Source: Trileptium ribeirensis (Eukaryota; Nematoda; Enoplea; Enoplida; Thoracostomopsidae). Taken from it: DNA of 64,000 nt. How positions within the stretch are numbered: the stretch's first letter is position 1; each line of letters opens with the position of its first letter. Shown piece after piece: positions 1-11,902 of the stretch. The stretch spans positions 62,001 to 126,000 of the forward strand of contig JASANE010003898.1 of the NCBI GenBank assembly GCA_030248225.1, written 5' to 3'. Position numbers and translations under genes: made by a program. The notes under the pieces were generated by a model. It was given only the letters and a program-made list of their open reading frames with translations. It did no database searches and had not been told where the DNA came from.

Positions 1-211
1 ACTATTTCAACTAGCTTTTATTAATAGAAGTCGGAGTATATCGTGAACAAACACGCAGCAGTCAACAAGAAAACGCAATGCTTCCGGCACGCTTAGAACC
101 CCTTTTGCTATCAAAGTTGTCACCCAATATTGGTGACCGACTATCATTCTCGCCCTTATAACACAGACTCACAAATAAATCGAATGCCCATGTAGAAAAA
201 CTGAACAAACA

Positions 212-401
212 AATTTCCTGGAAAACATTTCCTGTTCAATCCGTGCCGTAGTGCTCTGAAAGGCAGAAATAGTACTTCTTACATTACGATAGGCATGTTT
301 ATTGCATGGAAATCAACATGCCTATCGTAAAAAGCAAGTAGTATTGCAGCCCTTAAGTGCACTGCGGCATGGATTGAACAGAAAATGTTTTCCAGGAAAT
401 T
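212..401. repeat. Foldback (long imperfect palindrome) element, about 190 bp
   Basis: The left arm begins AATTTCCTGGAAAACAT and the right arm ends with its reverse complement, ATGTTTTCCAGGAAATT. The arms pair almost continuously towards the centre, where a perfect 16-bp stem (TTACGATAGGCATGTT and its complement) encloses a short spacer near 306. The whole unit is therefore one hairpin with a few mismatches and small gaps. This is the structure of a foldback or MITE-type non-autonomous element. I see no clear target duplication, so the class is undetermined. Confidence 0.75.
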
Positions 402-411
402 AGCTTATGCA

Positions 412-1370
412 GTTGTGCTGGATATCTACGAAGCATTTGACTGCACAAAATTAGGGTTTCTTTTAAAAAGTGTGGATGAATTTGGTATTCCAAATATCAT
501 GAAAGGATGGATTGTTAAGGACGAGAGTAGCTGAAAACAGACAGGCCTGGTAGGCAGCTAAGGCTACAAGAGGATTTCCCCAGGGAAGAGTAGTTCCCCA
601 TGCTCTGATGTTTGGCAGTAAATGATATTATCAACAGACTTAGCAATAATCGGGTCTTGTGTGTAGGATTTTCTGATGATCTTGTCCTTTAACATCTTGT
701 TGATGTCTTAGAACTACTTGTAATAAACAGCGTTCTCTAAATGTACTTCATGCATGGTGCTGCGTTAGAAAAATTTCTATCTATTAATGCAGGGTAATGT
801 AAAGGAGTAGTTTTTACAAACAAAAGAGTCTAGTGGATATTCGAATTGGGGGTGAAATTCTTCCAACTAAGTTAAATATTTGACTATAGACAAAGGTCTA
901 AAGTGAAAGACTTGATATTGAAAAATCACAGCTTGATTTTTTTCTTCCAAGAAATTTATTGGAAGTTACGGGCGTTAACTATTTTGTTTATACAACAATC
1001 GTCCTTCCAATTCTCCTTTATAAGAGTGGTGTGTTGTTGGCATAGGATTGAATTGGATTGCTTACCATAAAATGCTAGGCCCGGGCTTGTTGCATGATCA
1101 TTAGCGCAGTCAAATCTACACCTGCCTGCAGTATTGAGACGATTCTATGCATACCGCAAATTGATGATATGCTACTCAAGGAATTTGCGATAAAATAATA
1201 TCTTATACGCATACCATAGCAATACATTTTGTAGCGACGTTTCATATTTGACCGGATCGTATTGGTGAGCCCGGAGTAAGCGAACCAGTGCATTCAATTT
1301 GGCTAGTCGCAGTCGTTTAGCAGCGGTAACCGATGACACTAATGATCGTATTTCAGCCAAGTTTTCAGGT
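412..1370 (+). pseudogene. Decayed non-LTR retrotransposon reverse transcriptase (Jockey-like group)
   Basis: The plus strand, read across several frameshifts and stops, gives the landmarks of a LINE reverse transcriptase in the right order. An EAFDC block lies near 430, a FGIP block near 482, the PQG block (GFPQGR) near 572 and a catalytic FSDD (in place of YADD) near 669. Further on, near 1080-1190, fragments such as KSTPA and IETIL match the post-RT region typical of Jockey, R1 and related elements (compare the same region of the better preserved copy at 56239-58145). No open frame longer than about 70 codons survives. The 5' end is missing or lies beyond the foldback at 212-401, and the 3' end is not defined. 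It is a dead fragment with no expected product. The clade is uncertain. Confidence 0.6.
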
Positions 1371-2523
1371 ATGCCTAGTATAGCGATTATAGTTATTAGT
1401 GAATAATAGTAAGTTCGCTAGTACTCAGTGTAGCACTAATAACCTACTTTCCTGTCGACAGTGGGTGGGAAGATTCCCTCCACTTTCCAAATCTTCCCAT
1501 GTTCGTGAGATTTTCACTCATGTCCATCCCCCACTGGGCCGAAACCCCTATGTTCAAATAAGCCCAAAAATTTTTTATGTCTGAAAATTTGTTTTTAGTT
1601 TACAAATTTGTTTTAAACATTAACTACTACAGTATTTATAGTGCTAAAACGTCGTTCTGCTTGAACGACACTTTTATTTTCATGTAGCTTTTACTTCCAC
1701 AAAAGTAAAACTACATGAAAATATTGGAAATAGTTAGTATTTTAAGCAAAATGTATTCCCCACTTTGAAATTTTTCCCGAAAATGAACGTGAGCCCACCC
1801 CCCCCAAATCCTCCCGCTTTTCCTAGGGCTGTGACAAGCCAGACGTACAACGTTTCAATTAGAAATTACATTAAGTAAACATTAGACAAATTAAATTAAA
1901 TATAAATAATATTCTTTTGTGCGAATGAATTAGGACTGCGTCAGCGAATTACTCTGGAACTTCAATCAATACCTGATCAACAAGAAGACACGACCGCCTC
2001 CATTCATTCAAGCTACAGTTATGTGACGTCAGTAGCGGCACCGGCAGTTATTAATTCAAGTATATAATTTTATTTTGAGCAATAAATGATAAATTGCCTA
2101 AAGGTTCAAGTCTTGTCGCTATTAAGTAAACGAGTTTGTGTTTGATTCAAAGCGTCGACTAAACAGATGCATCGACGTTGAAGTATTGGTTTAGTATGGT
2201 TTGTCAATAAGTTGTTAGCAAAAACTTTAAACTGATGACATGAGGCAGTAAGTAAGTGCCTCACAGTGCACTGATTCTTTCGGGACTTCCAAAGGTAAAA
2301 TAATAATAGCCTAAATGATCTTACTTTTAGACAAATCCGTTTCAGAATCATTATCGACTTCATGATGGGGTTGGCCTACAAAACAGAAGACAACAATTAT
2401 TGTTATAATATATATATATATCTGGCAACTCCATTCCCTGAAAATTTTGCCAGGCGGCATGAACCCTGGGATGTCCTGGTGCGGAACTGGGGTCGAAATT
2501 TAAAAATTTTCAAAATTTAATTG
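1371..2523. other. No gene seen; one strong hairpin at 1676-1722
   Basis: No coding signal was found. At 1676-1722 the sequence ATTTTCATGTAG...CTACATGAAAAT forms a stem of about 20 bp with a single bulged C and a loop of about 6 nt. C-rich runs at about 1480-1540 and 1790-1815 flank it at some distance. A (TA)n run sits at about 2408-2421. Confidence 0.6.
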
Positions 2524-3240
2524 AAATGAAGCGAGCGAAGCAATCGGAGTTCCCATTGATAGCGCTATGGGGAAAATCGTGAAAATTTCATTCACAGCGA
2601 ATAGATCCGACCCATCTTAAGAGTCAACAGGCTTTTAAGGATTCTGTTCCAAAATTAGTCTAACAGGTACAAGTCTTTCGCAGCCCTTATCTCGCAACAC
2701 AGGCTTCGCATGGAACAAGCACGCAGAATCATCTCATCGAGATCTACAACATTATATTTTCCACGATTTTTTGTGGGACCACTGCTTGGGCCGCTGTGGC
2801 TCCGAATATATATAATCCATGGACCCCAGATTTCGTGGTTTTATTGCTTGTTTTAAAATTATAGCGAGCACCTATTGGGTTATAATGCACACTGGATACA
2901 ATAATTTTACTACATATAGTCCAACTTGACTATATTATACCTTTTCACGGGGTTTCAAGGGTTTTACGGTCGACGAACCTGATTTCCAAAATGTAGGGCG
3001 TTTTGATTTATCTGTTTATTTATTGCGTGCAGGGCATCAAAAATGGTCTACATATAGGTATTTCTGAAGGCTGAATACAACCGTTTGATCGTCTAGAGTC
3101 CTACATGCATATTTCATATTTTTTCATTGGTTTTCAATGTGTTTAGGATCAATGAGACCGGTTTCCACAATATAGTCTGTCTTCGGTTGTTTGGTTACGT
3201 TTTGCGTTCAGACCATCAAGAATTGTATATAGTATAATAC
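2524..3240 (+). repeat. Dispersed repeat, copy 1 (inverted relative to 7260-8225)
   Basis: This segment matches the reverse complement of 7260-8225 at several collinear points. Examples are AAGCGAGCG followed by GGAGTT near 2530, GTCCAACTTG near 2920, a TTTCAAGGGTTTTACGG block near 2953, and a GATTTCC block near 2980. It has internal subrepeats with a period of roughly 200 bp: the GTTTTACGG...CATCAAAAATGG block at 2950-3055 recurs in diverged form at 3130-3220. No coding signal. The family is not recognised. Confidence 0.6.
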
Positions 3241-3912
3241 TAGAGTCTTGGCAACATGCTAAATGTATGAACACGGAGAAATGAGAAACTGTAACGTTAA
3301 CATACAGTGGAACAACTCATTAAAAATATATTCCTGCTACGAAACAAAGATGTAATTCACTAAAAAATATTAATCTGCTGTTCAATAAAGCATAGATACA
3401 GCAAAACTGATAGTCAGATATCTAATAAGCACCCTACGAAGGTTAACTCTACCTCAAAACTGCTTACGAATCGTGAACAACATATCTATGTAATCTATGT
3501 ATATATAAGAATCTTAACAAAAACACAGTAACATAGAAAACATAAACAGAATTTGCTACAGACCGAATGGCACTCGTTCCTTTCGCACCACTGGCCTTGT
3601 CCCACTAATTGATATAACTACCTCTTCACGAAGAGATGCGTCTAAGAAAGAAGCAATACAATCGCTTTATGAAAATCCAAAGACAGCGCTTGCCTTTATC
3701 CGGAAGATCGGACTTTTGGACGATCACAAGTGACCGCAGTGGTCTGAATCTCAACAACAACAGATACGTCTAAATACAGTGACGATTAGAAATCAGCACC
3801 CATATGAACTTATTTTGAGCCACAAATTATTAATATGCCGTTAGAAGTGGTAATGTCACGGATTCTATGCTAGCGCTTCTCCATCTCCGAATTCAACTAT
3901 ATAGGTATTCTG

Positions 3913-4541
3913 CAGGGAATAACCGGAACCGGAACCCGCAACCGGAACCGCCCATTTAAACCGGATCCGGAACCGGAACCTGGTCTTCGAAATTTATATA
4001 TAGTAAAACAGATGATGGAAGAAATGAAGGTATATATAGTGGATTTAAAATGTATTAAAATAACTTTTACATTAAACTTAATGTATTGCGATGGTATTAT
4101 TGCTTTCTGAAACTTCAAAGAGACTGAGAAAGCTAATAATGTTTATTTATCGATCAAATATGTCGGTTTTTGGACATTCAGAGCAAAAAAATGTCTTCCA
4201 CTATACACCATTGCGTATACTGCGTCAGACCTGGCATTGATTTAACAAACTCCTGCAGGTTATTATGAAAAATTCCTGCTCAAATTATGTGCCCTACTTA
4301 CGTTTCACACGGCAAATTGGTTAGTTAATCTTATGTTTTGTTTGGTTGTATTGGAGCTTGATCATTGTATAATATATATTACATATGTTTGGATTACAGG
4401 ATGAAGCAAAAAACGTGGAAAATTTCAAACAAAATTTTTAAACCGGAATTCCGGTTCCGGTATGGTTTTTGCCCTTTGCCGGAACCGCAACCGGAACACG
4501 ATTTTCGCCGGAACCGGAACCGGAATTCCGGTTACTCCCTG
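3913..4541 (-). mobile_element. hAT-like non-autonomous element (MITE), 629 bp, with 8-bp target duplication
   Basis: The left end reads CAGGGAATAACCGGAACC and the right end is its inverted counterpart (GGTTACTCCCTG at the edge). The element is bounded by a perfect 8-bp duplication, GTATTCTG, at 3905-3912 and 4542-4549. CAGGG termini with 8-bp duplications are the hallmark of the hAT superfamily. The termini contain multiple copies of CCGGAA, which produce spurious Gly/Arg-rich frames. The interior shares sequence with 29869-31024 in the opposite orientation (the GTCTTCCACTATA block at 4193 and its complement near 30740), so this is a shorter derivative of the same family. It encodes no transposase. 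Confidence 0.88.
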
Positions 4542-4559
4542 GTATTCTGGTAGGCAGAA

Positions 4560-5759
4560 TACGATGGTTTGCCTATATAGAAACCAGCACAAATACTTGA
4601 TGCGTTGTCAGTTGTTTTCGATGGGTTTAGGGATGACTAGGCTTTAGAATTTTCAACGGGTTTAAGGTGCAAGAGGCTTTAGGGGTATATACATCAAACA
4701 CTGCCTGTTACAGGTAATTAAACAAAAGGATATAACTTAAAAATGAAACGACACTCGCTCCGTTTCACTCTCGTTTGCGAGCTACTAATATTTTTAAGGG
4801 AAAAAGGCTAAGTTTTGCAAGGCAAAAAATGCTAAAAGGCAAAAATGTCATTATATAGTTATAAGCAACTTTTCAACAAATTTTGCGCAAAATTAGTCAA
4901 ATTTTTAACTTCGGAAAGGGATTTTTGTAAAAAAAATTATGTCATTTGTGGGGCGTTTTTAACGGGGGAGAAGATACCATTTTGCCAGATGGTTTTTGCT
5001 GGAGAAGCCAAATCTTTGTCAGGGGGCCCCCACCTGAGAGGAGCCAAAAGATTGTGAGGAGCCCCATCCGGGAGGCACTCGTTTTTCCCAATGGGGCACC
5101 GAAAAATTCGAGGCCCCACTTTGGAGAATCCAGCATAAATTTTTCACAAAAAAGTAGAGCACAAGTCATATACACAACAATTACGCCACAATGCTATATC
5201 GCTACTAGGTACGGATATAATTAAATAGCAGGTAAATAAATCAAAGCCGTTACAAAAAAATATGCCTTTTGATTGCGCCGAAGTATTTCAAACCACTGAT
5301 TTATTCACAATGGAATCACTTTGCTTTGACATTACCCTGTAAAATGTGTAATCGTGTATATTAGACATATGCGTCTAATAGCCGGCTAAAACAACCGCCG
5401 TCTATTTGTGCGACCAAAATCAGCACATGGATGACTACTCAAAAAATGGGTAGAGATCTTCCAAAAGTCATTGACACGTGGACCAACAAAAAGCTTCAGT
5501 ATTAAATCAGCATAAGTGTCGTTGAAATTGTATAATTGTCATCTAACAGTGGGTTAAACAAAGAATACTACCAATTTTCGAAGCAAGTGTGCATTTTTTC
5601 ATTAACTTTACTCGAGAACAGACTGATTCAGATGTACGTACCATTCACATGGTACGGGAGATCTTTATAGCAGTTGTCCTCGATAGCCATTTCATCAATC
5701 TATCCTGTGAGAGGGTAGCCAGCCTCGCCTTGGAGCAAGCCCGTATAGAGAGTTTAAAC
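4560..5759. other. No gene seen; AT-rich tract followed by a GC-rich patch (about 4980-5130)
   Basis: From about 4790 to 4940 the sequence is a loose run of AAAAGGC, AAATTTT and TTTTGC words. It is followed by a GC-rich patch with GGGGGCCCCC near 5021 and several GAGGAGCC and GGGGC words. The same arrangement recurs near 10480-10700, 20080-20380 and 52840-53110. The overlapping frames on both strands here look like composition effects, not genes. Confidence 0.5.
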
Positions 5760-6665
5760 AGAGAATAAATGATTAAGCACTTAGAACATTTGATGCATGG
5801 AGCTTAATCTTGAACGATGACAATCAAGTGGCATTGACCACATCTGCAGGCAGCGAATTCCACACATGGACAATGCGATGGGAAAAGAAAAACCTCCGGG
5901 CGTCAAGTCGTGGAATATCGGTTGTTTCCAATTTAAAATTGTGACCCCTGGTTCCCGCACACCCAGGAACAAAAAATTTCGATAGATCCACTGCAACACC
6001 GCCGTGTGTCATTTTATAGAGCAGAATCAAGTCACTCCTAGAACGACGAAGAGCCAGTATTTGTATACCAAGGAACTCCAGACGCTCATGGTAAGGCCGT
6101 TGTCGAATAATAGGATAAGCTTCGTCGCGAGACGCTGGACCTTTTCTATCATCACGATATCACGCTCATAGTGCGGACACCATACGTTGACTGCGTACTC
6201 TACATACGGGCGTATTAGTGATCCATAAAGCTGAAGCCAAACAAATTTTGACCAATGCTGGATAGTTCTCTTTAGTAAAAATATTACCTTGCGTGCCTTT
6301 TCTGCTACTGCCGCACAATGGACTGAGAACTTAAAATCATTAGTAATGACGACACCAAGATCGTTCTCCGATCCTATAATACCAAGGCAATTGCCCATCA
6401 AGGAGTAAGGCAAGCAACGGTTCCTGGCGCCACAATGCATCACATGGCTTTCTCACAAGTCATTTATTGACACACACCACTCATAACAGTAGCTAGTTAA
6501 TCCATCCAGATCATACTGGAACAGGTCAAAATCTAGATGCGGGTTATATCTTAGAACACGTCGGGCCAGATGGAGGTCATCAGCATATTTGAAGACAGCA
6601 CACGACAAGTACTCGTCGATATCATTCAGAAAAAAAAGGAAGAGCAGGGGACCAAGGAATGATCC
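5760..6665 (-). pseudogene. 5'-truncated CR1-like LINE reverse transcriptase fragment
   Basis: Read on the minus strand from about 6665, the fragment starts at a GPLLFLFF block (motif 4 region of LINE RT). It reaches an intact catalytic YADD at 6577-6588. It continues through an EKDLGVV-like block (ENDLGVV, near 6360) and a YVEYAVNVW block near 6200. It ends with the conserved CR1/Rex-type tail, including a TRGHNFKLE motif near 5945 and VWNSLPADVV near 5835. At least two frame changes and one stop break it: the frames at 6027-6443 and 5824-6030 overlap in different phases. The N-terminal endonuclease and first RT motifs are absent, as expected for 5' truncation during target-primed insertion. 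The clade assignment to CR1-like is from motif resemblance. Confidence 0.8.
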
Positions 6666-7259
6666 TGCGGCGCTTCACTTAAATATGTGGAGGAGCGCAG
6701 CGATTAGAAAACAAAACTAACCAGATCGACCTCTGCACAGTGGTGGGATGGAGCTCACAAGTTTTCGGCAGTTACCACAACACTCCGGTATTTATTTTAA
6801 GATGGTATAAAAAATGCCCGTCCTAATGCAATATAATATACTGTTTATATTTAGACTATTCGTGACAAAATCCTAATAAAATGATGCTCGGTCTGTAGAA
6901 ATACGCATTTTCAGCAAGTTAATCACAAATATGCAACAAAAATAGCGACAAAAGTGTCATAAATGCATGAAAACACGAAAAATGCATTTATACAGTCACC
7001 AGTTAAATCGGGGTGCGATTTCTCCCAATATTCATCCAAAGTTAGCTACTCGTGGTCATTAAACAGACACCGTATTGTTGTAACGAAACCCCTTAAAATT
7101 TCAATTATATATCATAACACCGACTAAATCCTGTATGGTGTATAGGGTAGGGTCACATGTACGAGTTAATAACCAAGTAATTAGCTACCTAGAGTAAAAC
7201 CGAGCGAACGTGGTTTCATTAAGTATATATTAATTTTGTGGAACCATCTTTAACGGGCT

Positions 7260-8225
7260 TTGTGTATGCTACTTGAAGACCTCTTGAACACAATGAAAAT
7301 TCTAAAACCTCGTCGACGCTAAACCAGTCGAAAACAACTGAAAACGCACAACGTATTCGTTCTAGCCTCTACATAACCGATCCATCGTATTCAGCATGCC
7401 AAAAACAACCTTGATGCCAAGTACGCAATGCGTATACAGACTTCTGAAGGCAGACTATAGTCTCGCAATCAGGTTCATTGACCCTAAACCCACGGAAAAC
7501 ATCTTAATGGGTATAAAATAGTCGTGTTGCACTCTATATAACCAAACCGTCATATTCGGCGTACCGAAATGTCTGTATATAGAACACCCTTGATATCTAG
7601 CAAGCAATAAATAATCAAACTAATGAAAACTTACCACATTTCGGAAATCATGTTGGCTTACCGTAAAACCGTTGAAACCCTATCAAAATGTATAATATAG
7701 CCAAGTTGGACTCTAAATAGCACAACCGTTGTATTCAACGTGTTTGGCAACCTAGCAGACACTTGTTGTAACGTAAAAACACACATCATCATGCCAAAAC
7801 TTGAAAAATCGGTATATATTTCTGGAGAAGGGTCAATGAACCATATTCGGGCCCACAACCGCCCCAGAGTCCACCAAAAAAACGCGATAAGCATATTCTA
7901 ATTTCGAAGATGCAAATTTCTAATTTCATATTTTTCAAATCTCTTTCAAAGCTTTCTGTGTCACCAGATATGGGTTGCCAAATATGTACGAGTACCGGGA
8001 TAGTCAAACATGGCAAAGAACCCTTAAAAACGTATTTTTAACGATTTTGAACCCCAAACATGGACTTGGAGTTGTTCATGTTCAATTAAAGGGCACATCC
8101 TCATCACTTCTGCTATCGAATAACATGAGTTATGAATGGCAAAAACAGACAAAGAAGAAATTTTCACAATTTTCCCCCTAAAGCCATCAGCGGTAACTCC
8201 GCTCGCTTCGGTCGATCCGTTTCAA
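7260..8225 (-). repeat. Dispersed repeat, copy 2 (inverted relative to 2524-3240)
   Basis: This segment carries the same blocks as 2524-3240 in reverse order and on the opposite strand. They include CCAAGTTGGAC near 7700, TTACCGTAAAACCGTTGAAACC near 7660, and the terminal CTCCGCTCGCTTCG near 8196. Here three subrepeats of about 160-200 bp can be seen (about 7300-7420, 7420-7590 and 7590-7900). Short frames on either strand are not supported as genes. The pair leaves about 4 kb between the two copies, which now holds the hAT MITE and the CR1-like fragment. Confidence 0.6.
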
Positions 8226-8537
8226 TAACGCGAAACTGTTGCGTTAAAAACATAAGATCGGTTGCTTAAAAACGCCTTAAAACTAAATGCCTAAAAGCAA
8301 GAAAAGCATCGCCCGGATATACTTTCAGTGACTTGATCAGAGATAGAGCGAAATGAGTGAGTGACGTACATAGTTGACTGTGCACAAATACATAATCACT
8401 ACTGTACGGTTCCGTAAGTATTGCAAGATCAGAATTCCGCCGTGACTGAAGCCCAACGAAGAGTTAAAGAATACGAATGTACTTACCAGTGAGAATACGC
8501 GATGATTTCAATTTGTAACGACGCTGTGCAAGTGAAG

Positions 8538-9445
8538 AACACATAAATTGAATAGTATAAAAATGCGTTAACAATCTAAAATTAGTTATAAAAATTACAC
8601 ATAAATTGAATAGTATAAAAATGCGTTAACAATCTAAAATTAGTTATAAAATTACACATAAATTGAATAGTATAAAAATGCTTTAAAAATCTAAAATTAG
8701 TTATAAAATTACACATAAATTGAATAGTATAAAAATGCGTTAACAATCTAAAATTAGTTATAAAATTACACATAAATTGAATAGTATAAAAATGCTTTAA
8801 AAATCTAAAATTAGTTATAAAATTACACATAAATTGAATAGTATAAAAATGCGTTAACAATCTAAAATTAGTTATAAAATTACACATAAATTGAATAGTA
8901 TAAAAATGCGTTAACAATCTAAAATTAGTTATAAAATTACACATAAATTGAATAGTATAAAAATGCTTTAAAAATCTAAAATTAGTTATAAAATTACACA
9001 TAAATTGAATAGTATAAAAATGCGTTAACAATCTAAAATTAGTTATAAAATTACACATAAATTGAATAGTATAAAAATGCGTTAACAATCTAAAATTAGT
9101 TATAAAATTACACATAAATTGAATAGTATAAAAATGCGTTAACAATCTAAAATTAGTTATAAAATTACACATAAATTGAATAGTATAAAAATGCGTTAAC
9201 AATCTAAAATTAGTTATAAAATTACACATAAATTGAATAGTATAAAAATGCGTTAACAATCTAAAATTAGTTATAAAATTACACATAAATTGAATAGTAT
9301 AAAAATGCGTTAACAATCTAAAATTAGTTATAAAATTACACATAAATTGAATAGTATAAAAATCCGTTAACAATCTAAAATTAGTTATAAAATTACACAT
9401 AAATTGAACAGTATAAAAATCCGTTAACAATCTAAAATTAGTTAT
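8538..9445. repeat. 57-bp minisatellite, 16 copies
   Basis: The unit is 57 bp and includes ATTGAATAGTATAAAAATG and ATCTAAAATTAGTTATAAAA. About sixteen head-to-tail copies are almost identical. Variation is confined mainly to one octamer: most units read GCGTTAAC, three read GCTTTAAA (units near 8680, 8790 and 8965), and the last two read CCGTTAAC. Because 57 is a multiple of three, the minus strand stays open for 311 codons as a 19-residue repeat. I treat that as a by-product of the period. Near identity of the units suggests recent expansion or homogenisation. Confidence 0.97.
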
Positions 9446-10890
9446 ATTTTGTAAGCCACAGGAAGGTCCGAACAGACCAAAATGGAACACTATTCGAAAA
9501 AGTAATACAAATTTCATGGCAAGAAACTATGTCTTTAACTATCATATTGCCATAGCAATGGAAAACTACTTGCAACTGTGTTGTAAGGATGTATTACATT
9601 GGGAACAAATTCCAGTAGGTATGCTATATGTATACGACACGACTTTCAAGGTTCAACGCCAACTAACAAAAGCCATATTGTCTATCGCACTTGTAGTACT
9701 TCGCAACACCGTCCCAATGCTAAATTTTTTCAAAGTTAAAAAAGTATAGTTCCGCCAGTAAATAAAACACCAATGCTCTATGTGTGTGGCACAATTAGAG
9801 CTAATATCACCTTGGTTCACTTTGGGCCTTGTGGATGTTCTGTTAAGTTCTCGAATTTAAAATTATCTTAACTATTAGATCTGGTTTATGTATTGAAAGG
9901 ATGCCGACTTATGTTACCAATTAGCCACACTCGAATTAGATAACCACGGCGGGTATGGCACGAGCACGAAAACGAACACAGAGAAACTACAGATTAACTC
10001 AAATATAAAAAATAGCGATAATTCCTATTTCTATAAATATAGAAAATAACGATAATTCCTATTAATAATAGTCGCAAATAAGACAACAAAACAAAAAACA
10101 AAACGGGGAGTTCGGCTTAAACCAAAATCCTAAAACTAGGGCGGATCACCAGCTAGCTAGGTCTCCCAGGACAGTAGAAATTAAAAAGAGACTGAAAATG
10201 TACAAAATGTAATTTCTGGCTTAACTCCTTGCCTAGAGCACAGAACCCTGCATTTACAAAAATAAACGAAATAAATCGGCAATAAATCTACAGCAATTCA
10301 CTAGCTATGCTATTTTAATTATGTTACCGGTTAAAGGCTGCATAAATATTAGGATATTGAGATATCCGGATATTCAAACGCCGAGCATATGGACGGATGC
10401 AGGTTGGGACCCACGGGTCGGATTGTCCACTGAAACATGCATAGGATCAACGTTCGTAGGATTATACTTTGAAATTGAAAATTTTTCTCGATTTTTCCAA
10501 ATTTTCCGTCGACTTTTCATAATTTTTCACCCTGTTTTCGCTGATCTTTGCGAATTTCCTCCATTTTTTTATTTCGACAATTTTAGACTGTTTTTGCTAA
10601 ATTACTCCGGGCAGTTTCGGTTCGCAGGAGGTGGCTTCTTTGTGTGCTGTGGAGCCCCGAGTGGGGGTGAAGAGTGCGGCGTCTCGGAGGAAGGTCTTGT
10701 ATCCGAGAATCGGAGCCAAGATAAGCACAATGACCGAGATTATAGTAAGGAGATTTATTTGAAAACACGTAGAAAGCATAACAAGTAGGTGGAAATGCAC
10801 AATCTGCGCAATTGGTACATTGGGTACTCACGTTACACTAGTTACCGCTGTTGGGCAGCAGTATATACAGCTGAAACACATATAGCTATA
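9446..10890. other. No gene seen; AT-rich DNA with a GC-rich patch near 10620-10700
   Basis: The 155-codon frame at 10321-10788 starts in unrelated sequence. It runs through a stretch of AATTTTTC and TTTTTCC words (10470-10600) into a GC-rich patch, and has no recognisable domain. I do not support it as a gene. The small frame at 9516-9749 is likewise unrecognised. Confidence 0.45.
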
Positions 10891-10894
10891 TTAT

Positions 10895-11130
10895 CTTGAT
10901 GTCATTAAAACTGTACCATTCTGCTGTCAAAAATTTCATGCCCCTCGCAAGAAAAGCATCAAACAATCATCCAATTTTTTATGGCATGATAAGATTTATA
11001 TTAAATTTATGTCATTAAAACTGTACCATTCTGGTTTCAAAAATGTCATGCCCCTCGCAAGGAAAGCATGAAGCAATAATTCAATCTTATACCATGTTAA
11101 GACTTATATTAACTTGATGTCATTCAAACG
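10895..11130. repeat. Tandem repeat, about 110-bp period, 2.1 copies
   Basis: The block beginning TGATGTCATTAAAACTGTAC near 10898 recurs near 11008 and again, truncated, near 11116. Each full unit also contains ATGCCCCTCGCAAG. The second copy differs from the first at roughly one base in ten. The repeat ends just before the BEL element insertion site. Confidence 0.85.
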
Positions 11131-11200
11131 GTACATTCAAAATTCGAGAAACATAAACAAATTGAAATTTCTAGAACGTTCTTTAGTCAATGTTGCAAAC

Positions 11201-11829
11201 TGTCACGTCGCGTCTGATTTGCATAAAATGGCGACGTGCAAAGAAGAGTAGCTACGATAAGTGTGTTGTTAGACATTGCAATGTTTGTTAGCTGAGAGCA
11301 GGTCTCAGATTTCTTAGGCGATCATATTTAACGATTTCGTTTATGTTTAGTTGTAAAACGATATGTGGTTCTAGTAAGCGTCACAGAAGCCATTAATACT
11401 AAGTATTGACAATAACTAAGTCAGCCTATTACTAGGTTAGTCACAGCTGGGAGATGTCAAAGGGTAATTCTATGTAGGTTGTTTAAATGTGTATCGGTTT
11501 CTTTCGACTCAGAATTAGTTTTATGCTTGTTTTTGGTTACGTTGTAGCTGGGAGATGTCCCAGAAACTCGTCACGTTGTAGCTGGGAGATGTCCCAGGGC
11601 TATGAGTTTAGATTTGGTTAAGTCTCAATTTGATAACAATCAGTATATCTAAATACTCCTTTCAGTGTTATAGTCACGTAGCGTTATCTGTTTGACCTTG
11701 TGATTAAATATTCAAAGTTAATCTTCTCGTGTTATTGCTGGTTAAACCTATTGCATCCGATCACAATACATCACGCGGCTTAGCACCCAATTCCATTCAG
11801 TGTTAATAAATCCTCGAATGTTTTCGACA
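11201..11829 (+). repeat. 5' LTR of the BEL/Pao element
   Basis: 629 bp with TG...CA termini. It holds three copies of a short hairpin, CTGGGA-GATG-TCCCAG. The copy at 11447 has a damaged 3' arm, and the copies at 11548-11563 and 11582-11597 are perfect. A polyadenylation-like AATAAA lies just before the 3' end near 11808. Confidence 0.95.
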
Positions 11830-11847
11830 TGGTCCTTCTCATCCAAG
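11830..11847 (+). promoter_or_regulatory. Candidate primer-binding site of the BEL/Pao element
   Basis: TGGTCCTTCTCATCCAAG begins directly after the LTR end. The TGG start is what pairs with the CCA end of a tRNA. I could not identify the tRNA from memory. Confidence 0.6.
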
Positions 11848-11902
11848 TTCACCAGTGACATTCATCGTTTTTGGGTTCACATCTCTACGTTTATGGTCGA
11901 AT

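Noticed and set aside
3897..4118. Gly/Arg/Pro-rich small proteins at 3897-4118, 4365-4647 and 29865-30116
   Set aside because: They arise from repeated CCGGAA words in the terminal repeats of hAT-like MITEs.
4937..5224. Four overlapping 60-92-codon frames on both strands
   Set aside because: Frames open on both strands in a GC-rich patch with few stop-forming triplets; none shows a domain.
8582..9517. 311-codon minus-strand frame with a signal-peptide-like start and 19-residue repeats
   Set aside because: It follows from a 57-bp tandem repeat whose length is divisible by three; the DNA units are nearly identical at all codon positions.
10321..10788. 155-codon frame
   Set aside because: Runs from unrelated sequence through a T-rich tract into a GC-rich patch; no recognisable domain or codon pattern.
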